DNA from: Exophiala sp. HKRS030
Taxonomy: Eukaryota; Ascomycota; Eurotiomycetes; Chaetothyriales; Herpotrichiellaceae
Reading direction: 5' to 3'
Assembly: GCA_023897205.1 (NCBI GenBank)
Contig: JAHWDD010000003.1
Span: forward strand, 2,793,665 to 2,857,664
DNA: 64,000 bases
Below, in pieces: positions 48,331 through 61,073 of this stretch; the first letter of the stretch is position 1, and every line of letters starts with the position of its first letter. The notes beneath the pieces were generated by a model. The model was not told the DNA's origin. It worked only from the letters and a program-made list of their open reading frames with translations, and did no database searches. A program made the position numbers and the translations under genes.

Positions 48331-50018
48331 ATGCCTGCGTAAGTTCATCCCGGATGACGTGTATTGCGTATCTACTGACCATGATGCAGCCCGGGTGATC
48401 AGCATAAGCCCAATGGCACAGCCACCTCCAACCCATTCGAAGAGTCGAAGACCAGGATTACCGAGTATACAGCACAAGAGATCGCTACGTTGCAGAGCCG
48501 GCTAGACAAACAGCTGGGACCAGAGTACATTTCAAACCGTGCAGGACCAGGAGGTTCCAAAGTACACTACTTGGCTGCAGACAAAGCCATCAGTCTTGCC
48601 AACGAAGTCTTCGGTTTCAACGGTTGGAGTAGCTCGATACAAAACATACAAATTGACTTTGTCGATGAAAACCAAAATACCGGAAAGATATCTCTCGGAC
48701 TGTCGGTCATCGTTCGTATCACGCTCAAAGATGGAACTTATCACGAAGATATAGGCTATGGTCAAATCGAGAATTGTAAAGGCAAAGCTGCCGCGTTTGA
48801 GAAGGCAAAAAAGGAAGGCACCACAGACGCACTGAAAAGAACGCTGAGGAATTTTGGCAATGTTTTGGGAAATTGTGTTTATGATAAAAACTATTTGGCA
48901 AAGGTTACAAAAATCAAGGTCGGTGCCACGAAATGGAATCCTGATGCTCTCCACCGACATTCAGACTTTGCACCCAAGAAAGACGAGGATGTCAAGTTGG
49001 AGGTTCCCGGTGTGCCGAAGGAGCCGTCAATGGAATTTGAGGACGCCTTTGATGACGCTGATTTTGCCGAGTTTGATTTCGACCAGGTCGATACCGATCA
49101 TCCAGATGAGGTTGTTTTACCTGCTGAGGCGCCAATCACAAGACTTGGTCAAACAAACGGATTATCAGATCGTATGGGACCGCCGACAAAACCTGACCTG
49201 ACCACGCCATCGAAGCCGCCGAATAATGGCAACATAGCTGCCCGTCCTCCTGTTGGAAGACCTCCCAACGCCGCTAACGCTGCAATGGGGGTCGTTCCCC
49301 AACCTTTACCAGGACAAAGACCTCCACTCCCCCAAACAAGTTCTACCAAGCCTAGCCCTCTTCCCGAGGCTAGAGCCAACGCTGAGTCGAGTTCGAGGTC
49401 TTCATCGCCTAGCCTCACATCGCAACACTTCCCACCGCAGACGGCTGGGCATGTCGCCAGTGGTGGTACAGTTCCCCGACCTGTGGGATTCTATTCTGCT
49501 CGTGCAGCAGAATGTCTCGATGCGAATAACAATGTTATTGCCGCAGACCCAAGTGCTGTTCCAAAATTTGACCCTCACGCGGAAAGCCCTTCAATTCGCA
49601 AGACCTCTGGGGTCAACCATCAGAGATCTGTGCCTTTAAAGCGAGATCTGTCTGCAGACACCACCCCACACCACACTAACATCATTAACCCGGCGTTCGA
49701 TCAACCAAGGAAGGTTGGGGCGCCTGGATCCGCTGGTCAATTTCAAATGCCTCGGGTCCTGGCACTTCAGCCTATCGACCTCCTACAAGGCGAGGGCCTG
49801 AATCCACCGGTGGATCTCCGGCTCCTGTAGTGACACCAGCCGGCGTGGATCGAGTGTTACAAGCCGCGCGAAGGACGCCTCTTGGAGATATGAGCAATAT
49901 CCAGCACAGTGTGACGGCGGTCACACCGGACGGAGCAGAAGCAAAGCGACAGCGAGTGGGCGATGGAGACTCAAGTGGGGTCACCTCTTTTGACAATAAT
50001 GTTCCAGGGGCTCGATGA
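48331..50018 (+). CDS. RAD52: DNA repair protein Rad52 (one apparent frame break)
   Basis: Homologous-recombination mediator that loads Rad51 and anneals single strands. Exon 1 is only eight coding bases (48331-48338, ATG CCT GC). A 51-base intron leads to exon 2 at 48390; the spliced start is MPAPGDQHKPNG. The conserved DNA-binding/oligomerisation domain covers about residues 25-200: QLGPEYISNRAGPGG, VFGFNGWSSSIQN, DGTYHEDIGYGQIENCKGKA, TDALKRTLRNFGNVLGNC. The C-terminal half is acidic and then Pro/Ser-rich. After VGAPGSAGQFQMPR the raw frame departs; the family-like end (PGTSAYRPPTRRGPE, RTPLGDMSNIQ) is in the next frame. One extra base in GGG 49754-49756 restores it, giving 545 residues ending NNVPGAR. 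Confidence 0.92.
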
Positions 50019-50883
50019 TGATGTATCCGGCCAGTAATGTTCTTCTACCACGGTTGAAGAAGAGAGTTTTGGCCAAAAAGGGGATTCGCGTGCTTGTTTC
50101 GAGACAAGTTCCAGAATGAGGTCATGTCCAACTTCGCGTTTTTGAGCGTATACTTCTGAACTATCTGCATATCCTTTCCGGCTCTGTTGGCCCAAAACAT
50201 TCCCCTTTCCGTATCGTAAACCGGTGGATGATCGCGACACTTGTAGTATCGATGACCTGAGAGAACTGCTCGCACCTCTCTCGTTCTTACCGCGAAACGC
50301 GTCAATACTGCGTGGACTTGCCAGATGTTCAACGCATTCTATGTCATGACTTATAGGTTTGCGATCACCCTGGTCGAGCAAGAGCTGAGGCTTGGTTTCT
50401 GCACTCCTCACACATAAGCTAAGGTCTAGGAAAACGATATTGCCAACCTGTCACCGTAATCATAAGATTCAATTTCCAAGAAGAACTTAAGACTTGCACT
50501 ATGGGCCTGTCGGGTCTGGGTATTATGATGGAACAAATGTCCCTATTACTTGTAACTCATTGCTGCTAACTTTCGGCATCTGTGTGTGATCTGAGCCTCT
50601 TGCATTTTGACAAAGCAAGCCTCAAAGCTCTGGACCAATGGGCAACGGCTTGAGATCCATCAGCTCGGCAATGACTAACCAGCTGTAGTGGATGGATAAG
50701 TTTGTCCTTCCTGGACTTTGTAGCTAGTGTTGTAATGAACTCCCCATATGCATGTCCTTTGTTCAAGTCTCATCAAGCCATGGACATCTCGGAGCCTCAG
50801 CCGCGGTCTCTGTACAACCCACTTCGTTGTGATTGAAGAAACCAGGTGATGGTGATCTGCGCAAGAAAGTGGATTCAACCGGC
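50019..50883. other. intergenic region between RAD52 and the secreted-protein gene
   Basis: Two overlapping minus-strand frames (146 and 95 codons, about 50411-50045) show no recognisable motif. The 95-codon frame is Tyr/Trp/Cys-containing (HRYYKCRDHPPVYDTE) and could be part of a small gene, but I cannot support it. Confidence 0.35.
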
Positions 50884-51405
50884 TCAATAACAATAAATGA
50901 ATTGCCACAACAACTCACTGTTTCCTGTCTTCTTGATGCCCACCTCGACTTGCGTCTGCACTAGCACACGATCGACTTCACTCTTGACCGTTAGATCTGC
51001 TGGAACCATTTCCTTGGTGGTGTCGAAGTCACTATCAGTGTGCAGCACCACCTTGACATCTCGGTTTCCTTGTCCATCATTGTGGGTTTGTCCTGGACAT
51101 GTGAAGATGAGATCGACATCTGTGCTACCCTTAGCATTTGCACCGATCAAGTAGTTGCGAATATTGTTGCAACCACTACTTGTGGTCGATGGGTCGGTGG
51201 CAGCGGTCTTGACATTGATATTAGCCAGTAGATGACGGCCACATGCCAGGCCGGACACGTCAGGGTCAATGTTGAAGGTGAGCGGGTGATTCTCAGACTG
51301 GTCGCCGCTCATTGAGGTCGACCTAGCTGGCGTGGGACTGCATACGGTAATTTCCAGCTTGAGGAGAGAAATGAGGGTCATGACAACAACAATCTTGGTC
51401 TTCAT
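50884..51405 (-). CDS. small secreted protein of unknown function
   Basis: 173 residues if read from ATG 51405. The start MKTKIVVVMTLISLLKLEI followed by TVCSPTPARS has the charged, hydrophobic and small-residue regions of a signal peptide, with likely cleavage near VCS. The mature part contains GLACGRHLLANINV, SGCNNIRNYLIGANAKG and DLIFTCPGQTHNDGQGNR, so at least three Cys. The open frame extends 65 codons further upstream without signal-peptide character, so the inner ATG is preferred. Near the end, GIKKTGN is followed by a good donor (gtgagt at 50918), so the C-terminus may continue in a second exon. I recognise no family. It may be an extracellular or effector-like protein; that is only a possibility. 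Confidence 0.5.
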   Translation of the reverse strand: MKTKIVVVMTLISLLKLEITVCSPTPARSTSMSGDQSENHPLTFNIDPDVSGLACGRHLLANINVKTAATDPSTTSSGCNNIRNYLIGANAKGSTDVDLIFTCPGQTHNDGQGNRDVKVVLHTDSDFDTTKEMVPADLTVKSEVDRVLVQTQVEVGIKKTGNSELLWQFIYCY

Positions 51406-52782
51406 TTTGACTGAGAGACTGATTGACGGCAGCCGATATTGATTGATCTCGTCCGGGATCTTCTGGTTTCGAAGGCTTCTGGAAGTCTGAGCAAAAAGTC
51501 GGCGAGGCAAAGCTGGTGGATATTCAATCCGTCTAGGAGCTAGATTGGTAATGGCTGGAGGGATGAGTGCATTTATAGAAAAGGATGAATGGGCCCACAA
51601 GCTGTCGAGCAGATCTCTGTCACCTTCAGCAGCTTTCCGTGAAGCTGAAGATTAGGGTTGATGTTCATCCTTTCATCAACTTCACTGAGTTGTAACTGCG
51701 AGGTGAATTGAAGAGCATCAAAGCTGAATGACATGATGAGCAACTTCTCTGTAAACTGGACTCAAACTTCTGCCTATTGCGGAAATTTCTGAACCAAGGC
51801 GAAGAGGCTATCTTTCTGGGTAACACAGGCTTCATGCGTTCGAAGACTGGCCCCTGAACTGGAGGAATATAAGTCCTCAATAATGCGGAAAGAACCACGG
51901 CTCCTGTTGCCGACCATGAACTGCGATGGGCTGTACAAAGGATAGATCGCAGAGTGCGATGATACTGATAAAATGCAACGCAAGCCTTACTGAATCAAAA
52001 GACGATCCTGGGCATCGGGATCAAGTATGGTATTCAGAATTTAATCTGACATCTTCACTCCTGAGAGGTCCCTCGCCGGACAAGTAATCCTAGAGCGACA
52101 GGGCCTCCAAGTCGCCGGTTGCGTCCCTTTTAATGACACATCAACGTTCATATTGGCCAGGGAGTCACGGTGTGACATTTGCCGCTTGGGACGGACACAG
52201 TGTTCCCAGAAATGTCTTGATGGAAGCAAAGCCAGAGTATCGGACATGATACCTTAGTGCGGGATCAGGATCGTCTGGACTTACCTTGCTGATTCGAACT
52301 CGAATGCCTACATACGTTGCCCGTGTAGCTGTGGCTTCATCGTTTCAGTAGGCATTCCGATTACATCTCTCCCGTGTTGATTACTCTCGATGTGGGATTC
52401 CTCAGGAATATAAGTAGGAGCTGGGCACAAGTGAGTTGTTTCCGAGAGACGCAGGTGATGGGTCTTTCGAATACGCATTCGTGTCTGATGCCGTTCATGA
52501 AGACCTCCATGAGCAAAATTTAAAGAAAGAATCAGACGTGAATACAGAGGTGTGCAAAGAGGCATAGAAGAATCTTGCGACTCGGTAATCTACACTAAAT
52601 AGTTAACAGAATGCAGTAACATCTTAAGATCTTAAGATCTTGATGGGTTGCACTTGCCGTCCTAAAATTACTCCGTAGAGTGGAAGCGTGCCTGCCCCAC
52701 TCAATTTCTGAACTTCATCCTCAAGTTTGTCACCACCTTCATATCCCATACATTCTACCACAGCAAGTTATCGATACCAGAA
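51406..52782. other. intergenic region upstream of IWR1
   Basis: About 1.4 kb between divergent genes, with scattered frames under 90 codons and no motif. One TACTCCGTA nonamer at 52669-52677. Nothing else seen. Confidence 0.45.
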
Positions 52783-54132
52783 ATGTCCCTCGCCCCAGAT
52801 CGCATCAGCATAAAGCGAAGAAGAGAAGACGAACCAGTGGAAACTTTGTGTACGGCTCCCGATCTGCTTCCCATTTTGGCCGTTGTTAGCCGATGTTGGC
52901 TTCATTCAAGCGTATTGACCATTTTCCAGATCTCGAACACGGTGCTCGGCCAGACCAGAAACGGCGAATCACAGATTTCTACTTCAAGAGAGTCCGCGAT
53001 CATGTTATCGCACCTATCTCTACCCAGCCTCGAAATACCCTACCTGCAAAGACCACGACATCAACTTCCTCCGGTATTCCCACTGTTCGGTGGACTTCCC
53101 CGGGAGACGACATTCGTGACTATGCTAACCTCAAGGCCTCCATAAAATCCAGTACAAAAACTCAAGAACAGGAGAATAGCAAGACAACGTCAAGCCATGT
53201 GCCCCTACCGCAGTCTAGAGTTCAAAGTCAGAAACCACCCATATCTGAACCAGATAATAGGATTCAGCCGAGAAGATTCCACCTCGCCCGTCACCTGTCT
53301 TCATCCTCAAGCCCTCCCAAAGCTGGAGCACATCGCAAACAGAACACGGCGCTCCGCCCGCCAATCGCTACTTTTGTCGAGAGACAGACAACTGCGTCAC
53401 ATACCAAAGATGTATCAACACCAGTCGACCGAATACTCCGAGTATCTCAGGATTCAGCGCAAGCGCCAGACGGGACTTCTAAATCTCAGGAGCCCAGCCT
53501 AGACGTCCTTCAGTCATCCAAGCGAACTGCTTTGAACACCTTTGTTACCGCCAGAAAGCCCTCTGGACGAACGGGCACCTCGATAAGAGATCACCCGGAC
53601 ACCTGGGATTACAATTCAGATCAGCTTGCAGATGAACTGGCTGCTCTGGCTATGGAGCTTGATCCCGAGACTGCTGCATTGCAACCTGTTGTTCAAAACC
53701 CGGAACCCGAATCCGTGCACATAAAGCCCGTAAACTCCGACAGGATGGTCTTAGATGGGGACGACGACTACGTATTTGAGACCTACATCAGAGTGCCATA
53801 TGATGATGATATTATAACAGGGGACTCAGCAAATGCCGTTGAGGTCAATGTTGGCGTACTGGTCATTGACGCTGAAGACGAGGATTTGTGGAGTAAATAT
53901 GTCGACAGTGACCAAGAAGATGACTGGGATGAAGAGGACTCCAATGGCAAGTGCACTACTTGATAAGCATGGCATTCTGGCTAACATACCCTCAGCCGAG
54001 GATAATCCTTCGAATGACTATCCAGAGGATGAAGTCAGCTCTGACGATGAATATGGATACAACCCATATCACAAATACCGGGATCACCCCTCAGATCACG
54101 AGTACGAAGATATAGCCACCAACTCCTGGTAA
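52783..54132 (+). CDS. IWR1: Iwr1, RNA polymerase II nuclear import factor
   Basis: Adaptor that binds assembled RNA polymerase II and directs its nuclear import. Three exons: 52783-52849, 52930-53946 and 53996-54132; 406 residues. Splicing gives the conserved N-terminal block IKRRREDEPVETLYLEHG, then PDQKRRITDFYFKRV. The middle is Ser/Thr/Pro-rich. The C-terminal Iwr1 motif region is acidic (DDWDEEDSNAEDNPSNDYPE then DEVSSDDEYGYNPYHKY). Intron 1 is 80 bases with donor gtacgg. Intron 2 (53947-53995) uses a non-canonical GC donor (gcaagt) and the acceptor ctcag. Only this junction yields the conserved NDYPEDEV frame. Tail to tail with the next gene. Confidence 0.9.
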
Positions 54133-54326
54133 ACTTATGGGACGCAGTAAAAACTCGACTCGCCTGTTGTTACCAAGCCCTTCTAACACGGCACTTTTGA
54201 TTCGACGAGTCCGCCCATATGCACAAATTGCTCCATGAACGGTCTCCCTCAATAAGAAAAATCTTGTCACATAGGATCAGATTTCATTCATGATGGGTTT
54301 CAGCTTCATCCTAGACCAGGCTGTGG

Positions 54327-54937
54327 TTAATCCAAGTGCCTCGCATCCATCCAGCCATAATGCAGCTTTGTGGTAGCCGCCATGCCAAAACTTTGGGCAG
54401 GATCTTTCCTACCCTCACGATATACCCAACGCCGTTGGCTTCGAACCTTGAGGACGCCATAGTGATCCAAGACGCGATAGTACTTGCATTGAAGACCGCC
54501 GGTCATACGTTTCTGGCCGTAGTAACGCACAAAAGCTTTCTCGACCTTGGCCCAGGAAAGAGACTGGTCGTCTCGATGCCACCAGATGAAGTGAGCTTGC
54601 TCGTCAGTATATCCCTGCCGGGAGGATTACGAGGCTTCCTAGGCGTCGACTTGAGCGAAGCCGACGAAGAATTAGAGGTGAGTGACGTTGTGGACAGACA
54701 TGGCGAAGAAGGAGCCGCCTCGGTCGTATTCGAAATGGGTCGAGGTGGCACCCACGCGTTGGAGCCACGGTTTGGCACGTCCGAAGTGCCATTGTTCAAC
54801 GGCATTGGCGTCGAGGCACGATCGGGATTTTCGTCATTAAGGATGAGACTGATTCTCATCTTGTCGATGATGGCCGTGGTGTTCTGGACTGGGGCAGAGC
54901 TTTTTTTGGACTTGGAGCGCCTGGTCTTTGCAATCAT
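54327..54937 (-). CDS. uncharacterised basic/aromatic protein, Myb/SANT-like C-terminus (one apparent frame break)
   Basis: About 203 residues. The N-terminal half is basic then Ser/Thr/Pro-rich (MIAKTRRSKSKKSSAPVQN, disordered). The C-terminal half is compact and aromatic: GYTDEQAHFIWWHRDDQSLS, WAKVEKAFVRYYGQKR, GGLQCKYYRVLDHYGV. Its Trp spacing and helix-helix-recognition-helix pattern (EQAHFIWWHR, WAKVEKAF, GLQCKYYR) are what one sees in fungal Myb/SANT-like proteins, so DNA binding is a reasonable guess. The two halves lie in different frames; one extra base in GGG 54620-54622 joins them without a stop. The second half is preceded by a TAA in its own frame, so it cannot be a separate longer gene. 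I know no named orthologue. Confidence 0.6.
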
Positions 54938-57900
54938 ATTGAAATGAAGTTGATCAGTATAGGTTCACAAGGACTCGACAGCGACAGTGAGATTGTGGAG
55001 TGAACCCACTCAAGTTGTGGCACTGTGGAAAGGCAAGGTGTTATGTAGAGAAACGGATCAATAGACGGCATGCCATGGTGTCAAAGGCGGCGGGCATTAA
55101 GTATGTCAAAGCTTGACCCGGTACTTTGGTTCTACAGTCATGCGCGGGAGGACATAGCGTATCGACTCCCTATATGAACATGAATCTTGGACAAGACGAT
55201 GGATGAATTCGTCAAACGAACAACCTGGCTCACAGGGACAACTTGGGAGCATCCAGTATCGTCGTTGATCCTAGTTCGATGCCTAGTCTGACATCTTGCA
55301 CACATCCGAATCTTCGGATGTGATGGGGATATCGGCCCTGCTAGATTGCATGTTCCGACTCTTGTGAGAAACGGCCAGTTTAAAGAGGAATCCCTGGGCC
55401 TTCGTCAAATTGCTAGACGAGGCGTTCAGTTTGATCCACGGGCCACAGTTGCACCTCTGCAGTCGCTCCAACTTCGAGCATACACCCTGGCTCACACATG
55501 TACTGTACATCTGACAACGGCGGCCAGTAGCGTGGGATGTTGGGTTCTTGGACACGGGCCAGACAGGCGTCCTTCCATGCTGAAGATTGCACGATTGAGC
55601 TCTAGGCTTCGCCGCGCTCCAAGCCAACACGTCCAAGTTTCGCTGTCGATCGACACGCCCACCTCACACCCTTGCTGTCGGCATGTTCGTGCCATCCACT
55701 GGACAACAGCCACCCTGGCAGCACGGTTGGCCACTGATGGGTAGCCATCTCATGCTGAGACTCGCTACAGTGTCCAAGAATGTCACATGAGATGTTCCAG
55801 ATGTGCTGCGCCGCTGTGAGTCGAAGGAGAGACTTGTCATCGAATACCCCCAACCCCGGCAACCCCTTCGCTTTGATTAACATAGGGTCACGATCAGGTT
55901 ACACAGGTCGACTCGTGGCGTCGTGAATCCGACACCCTCTGCCAGATTCAGCCATGACTACAAGCCAGAGGCTACAGGACACAGGCCCACGGGCCACGGG
56001 CCACGGGCTGCTTCGTCTTGACAGGAGATCTTCCCGCTAGTTGCCGGCTCCAGTAACATTCACTCCTAGGCACGATCAACCGAGCTTGGTGGGTGGGCAG
56101 ATGCTACCAAATCCGAGATCCAAGGCAAACTTAGAAAAGACGACTCGGATCGTGACAGATCACCATGCCGCCAGAAACCCCAATGACAATGGGTTGAGGA
56201 CCAAAGGGGCCTGTTTGTTCCAAGCTCCCACCCCGCTAAGCATGTCCGTTAGCCTCTGTCAAGTCGAGCAGCCGAAGAGGCAAAACAGGGCATCCCGACA
56301 TCCCGGCCCGGGTGCTGAAGGGGACCGCTATGCATCATGGCCTCCCCCAACCACGAGTTTAGAGGACGCCTCTTCAGTAGCCCATTTCTCCAGGTGTCTG
56401 GTCCGCTCTTCCTTTACGAGATCACAACATTACCGCGAGCTTAAAGGTGCGGAGATAATATCCGTAAACCCAGTCCATTGCAACGTCTTTTCAGAAAAGT
56501 CAACGGGCAAGAATACTATCCTAGCCTCTCTGCAACTTTACGTCGAAGGAAGAAAAGATCATCACAATCACCATCGCCTCACAATTGACTGGGTCCTCGT
56601 AGCACTCTGCCCTCAGCGTGAGACCATATGCGTCCGTGCGGACAGTAACCATACTTTCGGTATCCAATCAATCACGTCTAAAACATCAGAATGTGAGGAA
56701 TTGGACGGATGTGCCCCATGTGGCATGTCACATTGGAGCAGGACTGGATTCTGCCACCACCTGGCCTCCAGTTCTTGTTCACCATGCACTGACAGGATGT
56801 CCGCCCGGTGCCCCGACCTATCTCCGCGTTTTTCGTATTGGTAACGCAAGGAGTCGTGTGAGCACACATTTACAAGGACAAAGCTTTTGCAAGGTCACAG
56901 GAAAATGCCATCTCCAATGACTCTCTACGAGCTCTGCATTTCTCAGATCTGACCAGTCAATTTGTGGTAACCCACTTGTCACAGCCAAGATTTCCGCATT
57001 TGATGCCATTCCTCACCTGGGGTCTGCCAAAGTGGCCACTAATCTAAGCATCGACCCACAGGATTTCGGGTCCGATCTATTTCGACCAAAGGAGAAGACC
57101 CCCCTCCCATGTGCAAAGGGATGAATACTTTCTCGACGAGACTGGAACTATCTTCCACCAAATCGGACTCTCAGCAGTTGTGATGTCCCACGTTTTTCCA
57201 TCGTGCGCAAAACGCCGTTAACTCCAACGGCTCAACTGCGGTGTCATCAATGGCTTTACTCCTCCATACGCCTCTCTAATATGTAAAGCGCCAAAGTGTT
57301 ATATCACTATCGTCACGGTTGTTGGTGGCTGATTTATCCTCGTGTCATGTCTGCAACACATGGGTTGCAAGCATGGTCGCGGGTCTCTGAGGGATCGAGT
57401 ATGCCTCCACCAGACCTGTAGCATGCAGGCGGATCCTATCTTCGCTTCCAATACCAGAGATGTTGATGACGCAGCGGTGAAGCGAAAATCCCCTCAGGCA
57501 TGCACGCTTGGAACGGCATTTCATTCATTGGCAAGCAATGTCTCCATTCTGCACAAGAGGTCAGAAACCAGAAGTGCTTCGACATCTAGATCTGTTTGTC
57601 GAACAAATTTCTTCTTCTGGTACACCTGCAGACCAGCAATTCACAGCCAGGTCAACACTGCGTCATGCAATCACATTCTCGAATTAGCACCGCAACCAAA
57701 TTGGCTGAGCATCCAGTACGGTTGGCTTCTGAATATTGAGTCGAAAAGTTAGGCTGTACTACTTAGGTCTAAGAGATGGGAGTGACTCGCGTGCGTATGG
57801 AAGTAAATACGGATAAATCATCCGTGACTTCGACAAAGTTGTACGGACCAGATCTACAACGAGATCTTGATTGGATGCCATGAGGCAGGCATTTCAAAGT

Positions 57901-60900
57901 CTCTTGTGGTAGACTCATTATATTCGGTACTCAACCCCAGCTATCCCCAGGCTTGGCTGAGACCCCTCCAACGAATGGACTTCTGTGTGTCGCATACCGC
58001 AAAGTCGATGATTACTGACATAGAGAGGAAAATTGGGTCTTCTCAGACTGAGACGCGTACACGAGATACATCATATTTTCACCCTTTGATCATTTCGGTC
58101 TCAAGGTGGGATGGTAATTAGGTCATACACGTTGGCTACATGCTGGCTTCTCCGTTCTTTGACTCATCTTGTTGTCTACCAGATGAGAACTATCGAAGCC
58201 ACATGTACTCTTCGGTGATTTGAGGGTCCACCTCCAGATTCTGAATGACCCAGTCTCATGAAGGTCTGGAACAACCCTATTTGGAACACCTTACAGATTA
58301 CAACCACCATGTCCATGATGGCCATACATAATGGTCTTCGTGGGGGCATTGAGGTGCCGGTGAAGCTTTTCACACATCTTAAGAAGAACGACGATGGACT
58401 ATCCAGATCTCGTATCTCATGCAAATTAAAAACCATCGGATCCACGAGCCATAACTAGATCTTCCTCCATGGTGGAGTCGATAATCTCGTTGTATGGCTT
58501 TTTGTATGCCTCCTCAAGCCGGACGTCGATCGTTGGCAGTCTATCCGCCTCACTTTGCACTGATCAGCGACGGAACTTTTATACTCCAACTCTTCGACCA
58601 AGGAAATAATTGAAAGTCCTAATGCAACGCTGTAATACTTTCTTGAACCCACCATGTATCGCTCTCGATTGATCTCCGGAAGACGATTAGGGCCCTTTCT
58701 TCCGGTGGGGGTTGACGTTGCCTGAACAGCCTACCCGCCACGCCCGCGTATCCATTCGTACCCGTGACCCGTCTAGCAATCCCTGTCCCAAGGCACGAAG
58801 GGCTTGTGGAGGATTGAAGGCCATCTTGTGCGGCACGCCCTGGAATGTTGCTCTCTCAGGGCATGCGACGAGTCCACCTGAGCCTCACTCAGGCCCTCTA
58901 GACCAGTGCTGGTACGGTCCTTGCATTGCAACGGACACATGTGGACAGAGGAAGAGATCCAAAATAACTCCTTCGAAGACCTTGACTGCTAATGACCATC
59001 AGGGATTCGCTACGAGTTGTCGTCGTCCCTGTTGCTCTTACTGGCCTGGCCCCTTCTCTCTTTCCTGTAAACCCCTGCCCGTCCTTTTCTCCCCGACCTC
59101 CAATGCTCCAGGATAAAGAAGTCAGAGCTGTCAAAAGCCGTGTATCCGCGGCCGCGCCGACCAGGCTTCGTTTCAACGGCGTCACAACGCATGGCGGTCC
59201 ATGTCACATGGCGAGAGCCGGGGAAAAGGGTGATTTTCACCACCCCTGGAAGATAGAACGCCTCAGTTGTCAGTTTGTCTCAAAAGACCTATGTGATGCT
59301 GAGTGATGGACAGATCTATACTGGGCGGATGGCAAGCTGAGGAGAGCATGCTCCCGCCACAGTATGTATGAGACATGCCATCATGGAATCTATGCTCAGA
59401 AAATACACGTCGACGAAGGATCTAGTTGTCATGCAATCTCACATGTACGTCTGGAGGTCGAACACGATTTGTGCTGGCCGGCCCCATCACACCCACTCAC
59501 GAAACCCAACATGTCGAATCTCAGCTGTCAACTGCGTATCAAAGCCTCTATATATCGCACACAGCTTGACAAATTGACATTACCATGTGCCCCATGCGTC
59601 CAGTTCATATTCCTCTGTTCAATTGTCATCATTTGGGACCATTTCAGGTCACCCTTGGGCCTTTCATCCTAAGAATACCAACCGATATATCCCAGACTGC
59701 CCAAAAGACCTTGAAACACACGAGCCATTCATTGAGCAGCTATGCTGGTCTTTCTTGAGCATAGAGGATCGCCTGGCCCTGATACCAGGATATTATGGGT
59801 TTCTTCTGATACTTCAGGCACGACTACACAGTCATGATGTAACCTATATCGGATTGAATGTCGAGACGGGTTCGCGGACACAGCCCCATTCTACGACCTC
59901 CCTGTAACATTTTCAAAAAGATCTATGCCCATTATCGATCACATCAAGATGTCTTTTCGAGCCGCTAAGTCGATCTGTATACACAATGAGACACATTACC
60001 AAACTTGGCCGAGAAAAAGGAGGAGAATGTTGGGGACATCGGCCACCCCAGCCATGAGAAGACGTAGCACTCCCCTCGAGTAGGTTGTGCTTCGACAACT
60101 CTGATCAGAGTCATATAGTGATTGACCTCGTAAGTTGCAACTCAAAACTGCCCCACCAAGTGCTCGGGTCTACTGTTGGAAATGGACTACTGAAGTTGAG
60201 ATATAAAGATCGTGCTTGAAAGACACAGCATGAGATGTGTCATGACAGGGGCACAACAACGATACGTCGAGGCATGATTTCACAAAACACAATACGACAG
60301 CGGACGACACATGCTGGCACGCTGCACACTTGTGTGGCCATGATCAACGAAAACAGGAATGGCACGCATCTGTACAATTCTCGGCAGTTTCAGAAGAAGG
60401 TCTTCAGAGCTGTTTCAATATACAAGTCTCTTTGTGCATCTCAGGACACGCTTCTGAGCTCTAAATTTGTAACGAGGAAACCCATTTGCAGCAACGTTGC
60501 GTGTCCATCCTCTGCATCCTCTTATAACGGGATAAAAGCTGAATACTGGCCTGTGGTCACATCGTGTCCAACTCCCCATCTGACCGTTGTCTCTACACAG
60601 GCGTTCTCACCGTGCGTATTCCAACATCCGAATAATAAAATTCACTCGTTATTCTCTATGTCCAAGTGGAAGCAACACACGAGACACGACATACAACACC
60701 TAGATACGTACCCCAACCACGTTTGCATCTTGGCCTCAACGCGACCTCACCACTTCTTGTCGTCTGCTTGGTTTCGAGAGAGCTGTCTTTCTCCAGGGCC
60801 ACCACCACCACCATCAACCCCACCACAGTCGTCGTAGACGACATCATAATCTAGGTCTTAGACCTGCCTTGAAACGCGAAAGCATCTCATCTTGACCATG

Positions 60901-60915
60901 TCCAAACCACAGCGA

Positions 60916-60917
<2 letters not shown>

Positions 60918-60951
<34 letters not shown>
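60918..60951. repeat. (CA)17 microsatellite
   Basis: 34 bases of uninterrupted CA dinucleotide, in non-coding DNA. Confidence 0.95.
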
Positions 60952-60953
<2 letters not shown>

Positions 60954-61043
60954 GTGCTGTACGGCTGAACGGTGCAAAGCAGTGAGTGCCGGCCTCTTAG
61001 CCGGTTAGTTGCACTTTCTGCCTAGAGAGATCGCGAGGCGAAG

Positions 61044-61073
61044 GCGAGGGCGAGGGCGAGGGCGAGGGCGAGG
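61044..61073. repeat. GCGAGG tandem repeat, five copies
   Basis: Five perfect 6-base units followed by a degenerate one; G-rich on the plus strand. Confidence 0.9.

Noticed and set aside
50045..50411. Two overlapping minus-strand frames (146 and 95 codons) after RAD52
   Set aside because: Neither can be tied to a family. The 95-codon one is mildly protein-like, but no start, splice or homologue supports it.
56041..56844. 267-codon plus-strand frame in the gene-free region
   Set aside because: Irregular composition, no domain, overlapped by frames on both strands; length is possible by chance in balanced-GC DNA.
60235..60837. 200-codon plus-strand frame
   Set aside because: No motif, low-complexity Pro end, no plausible splice continuation.
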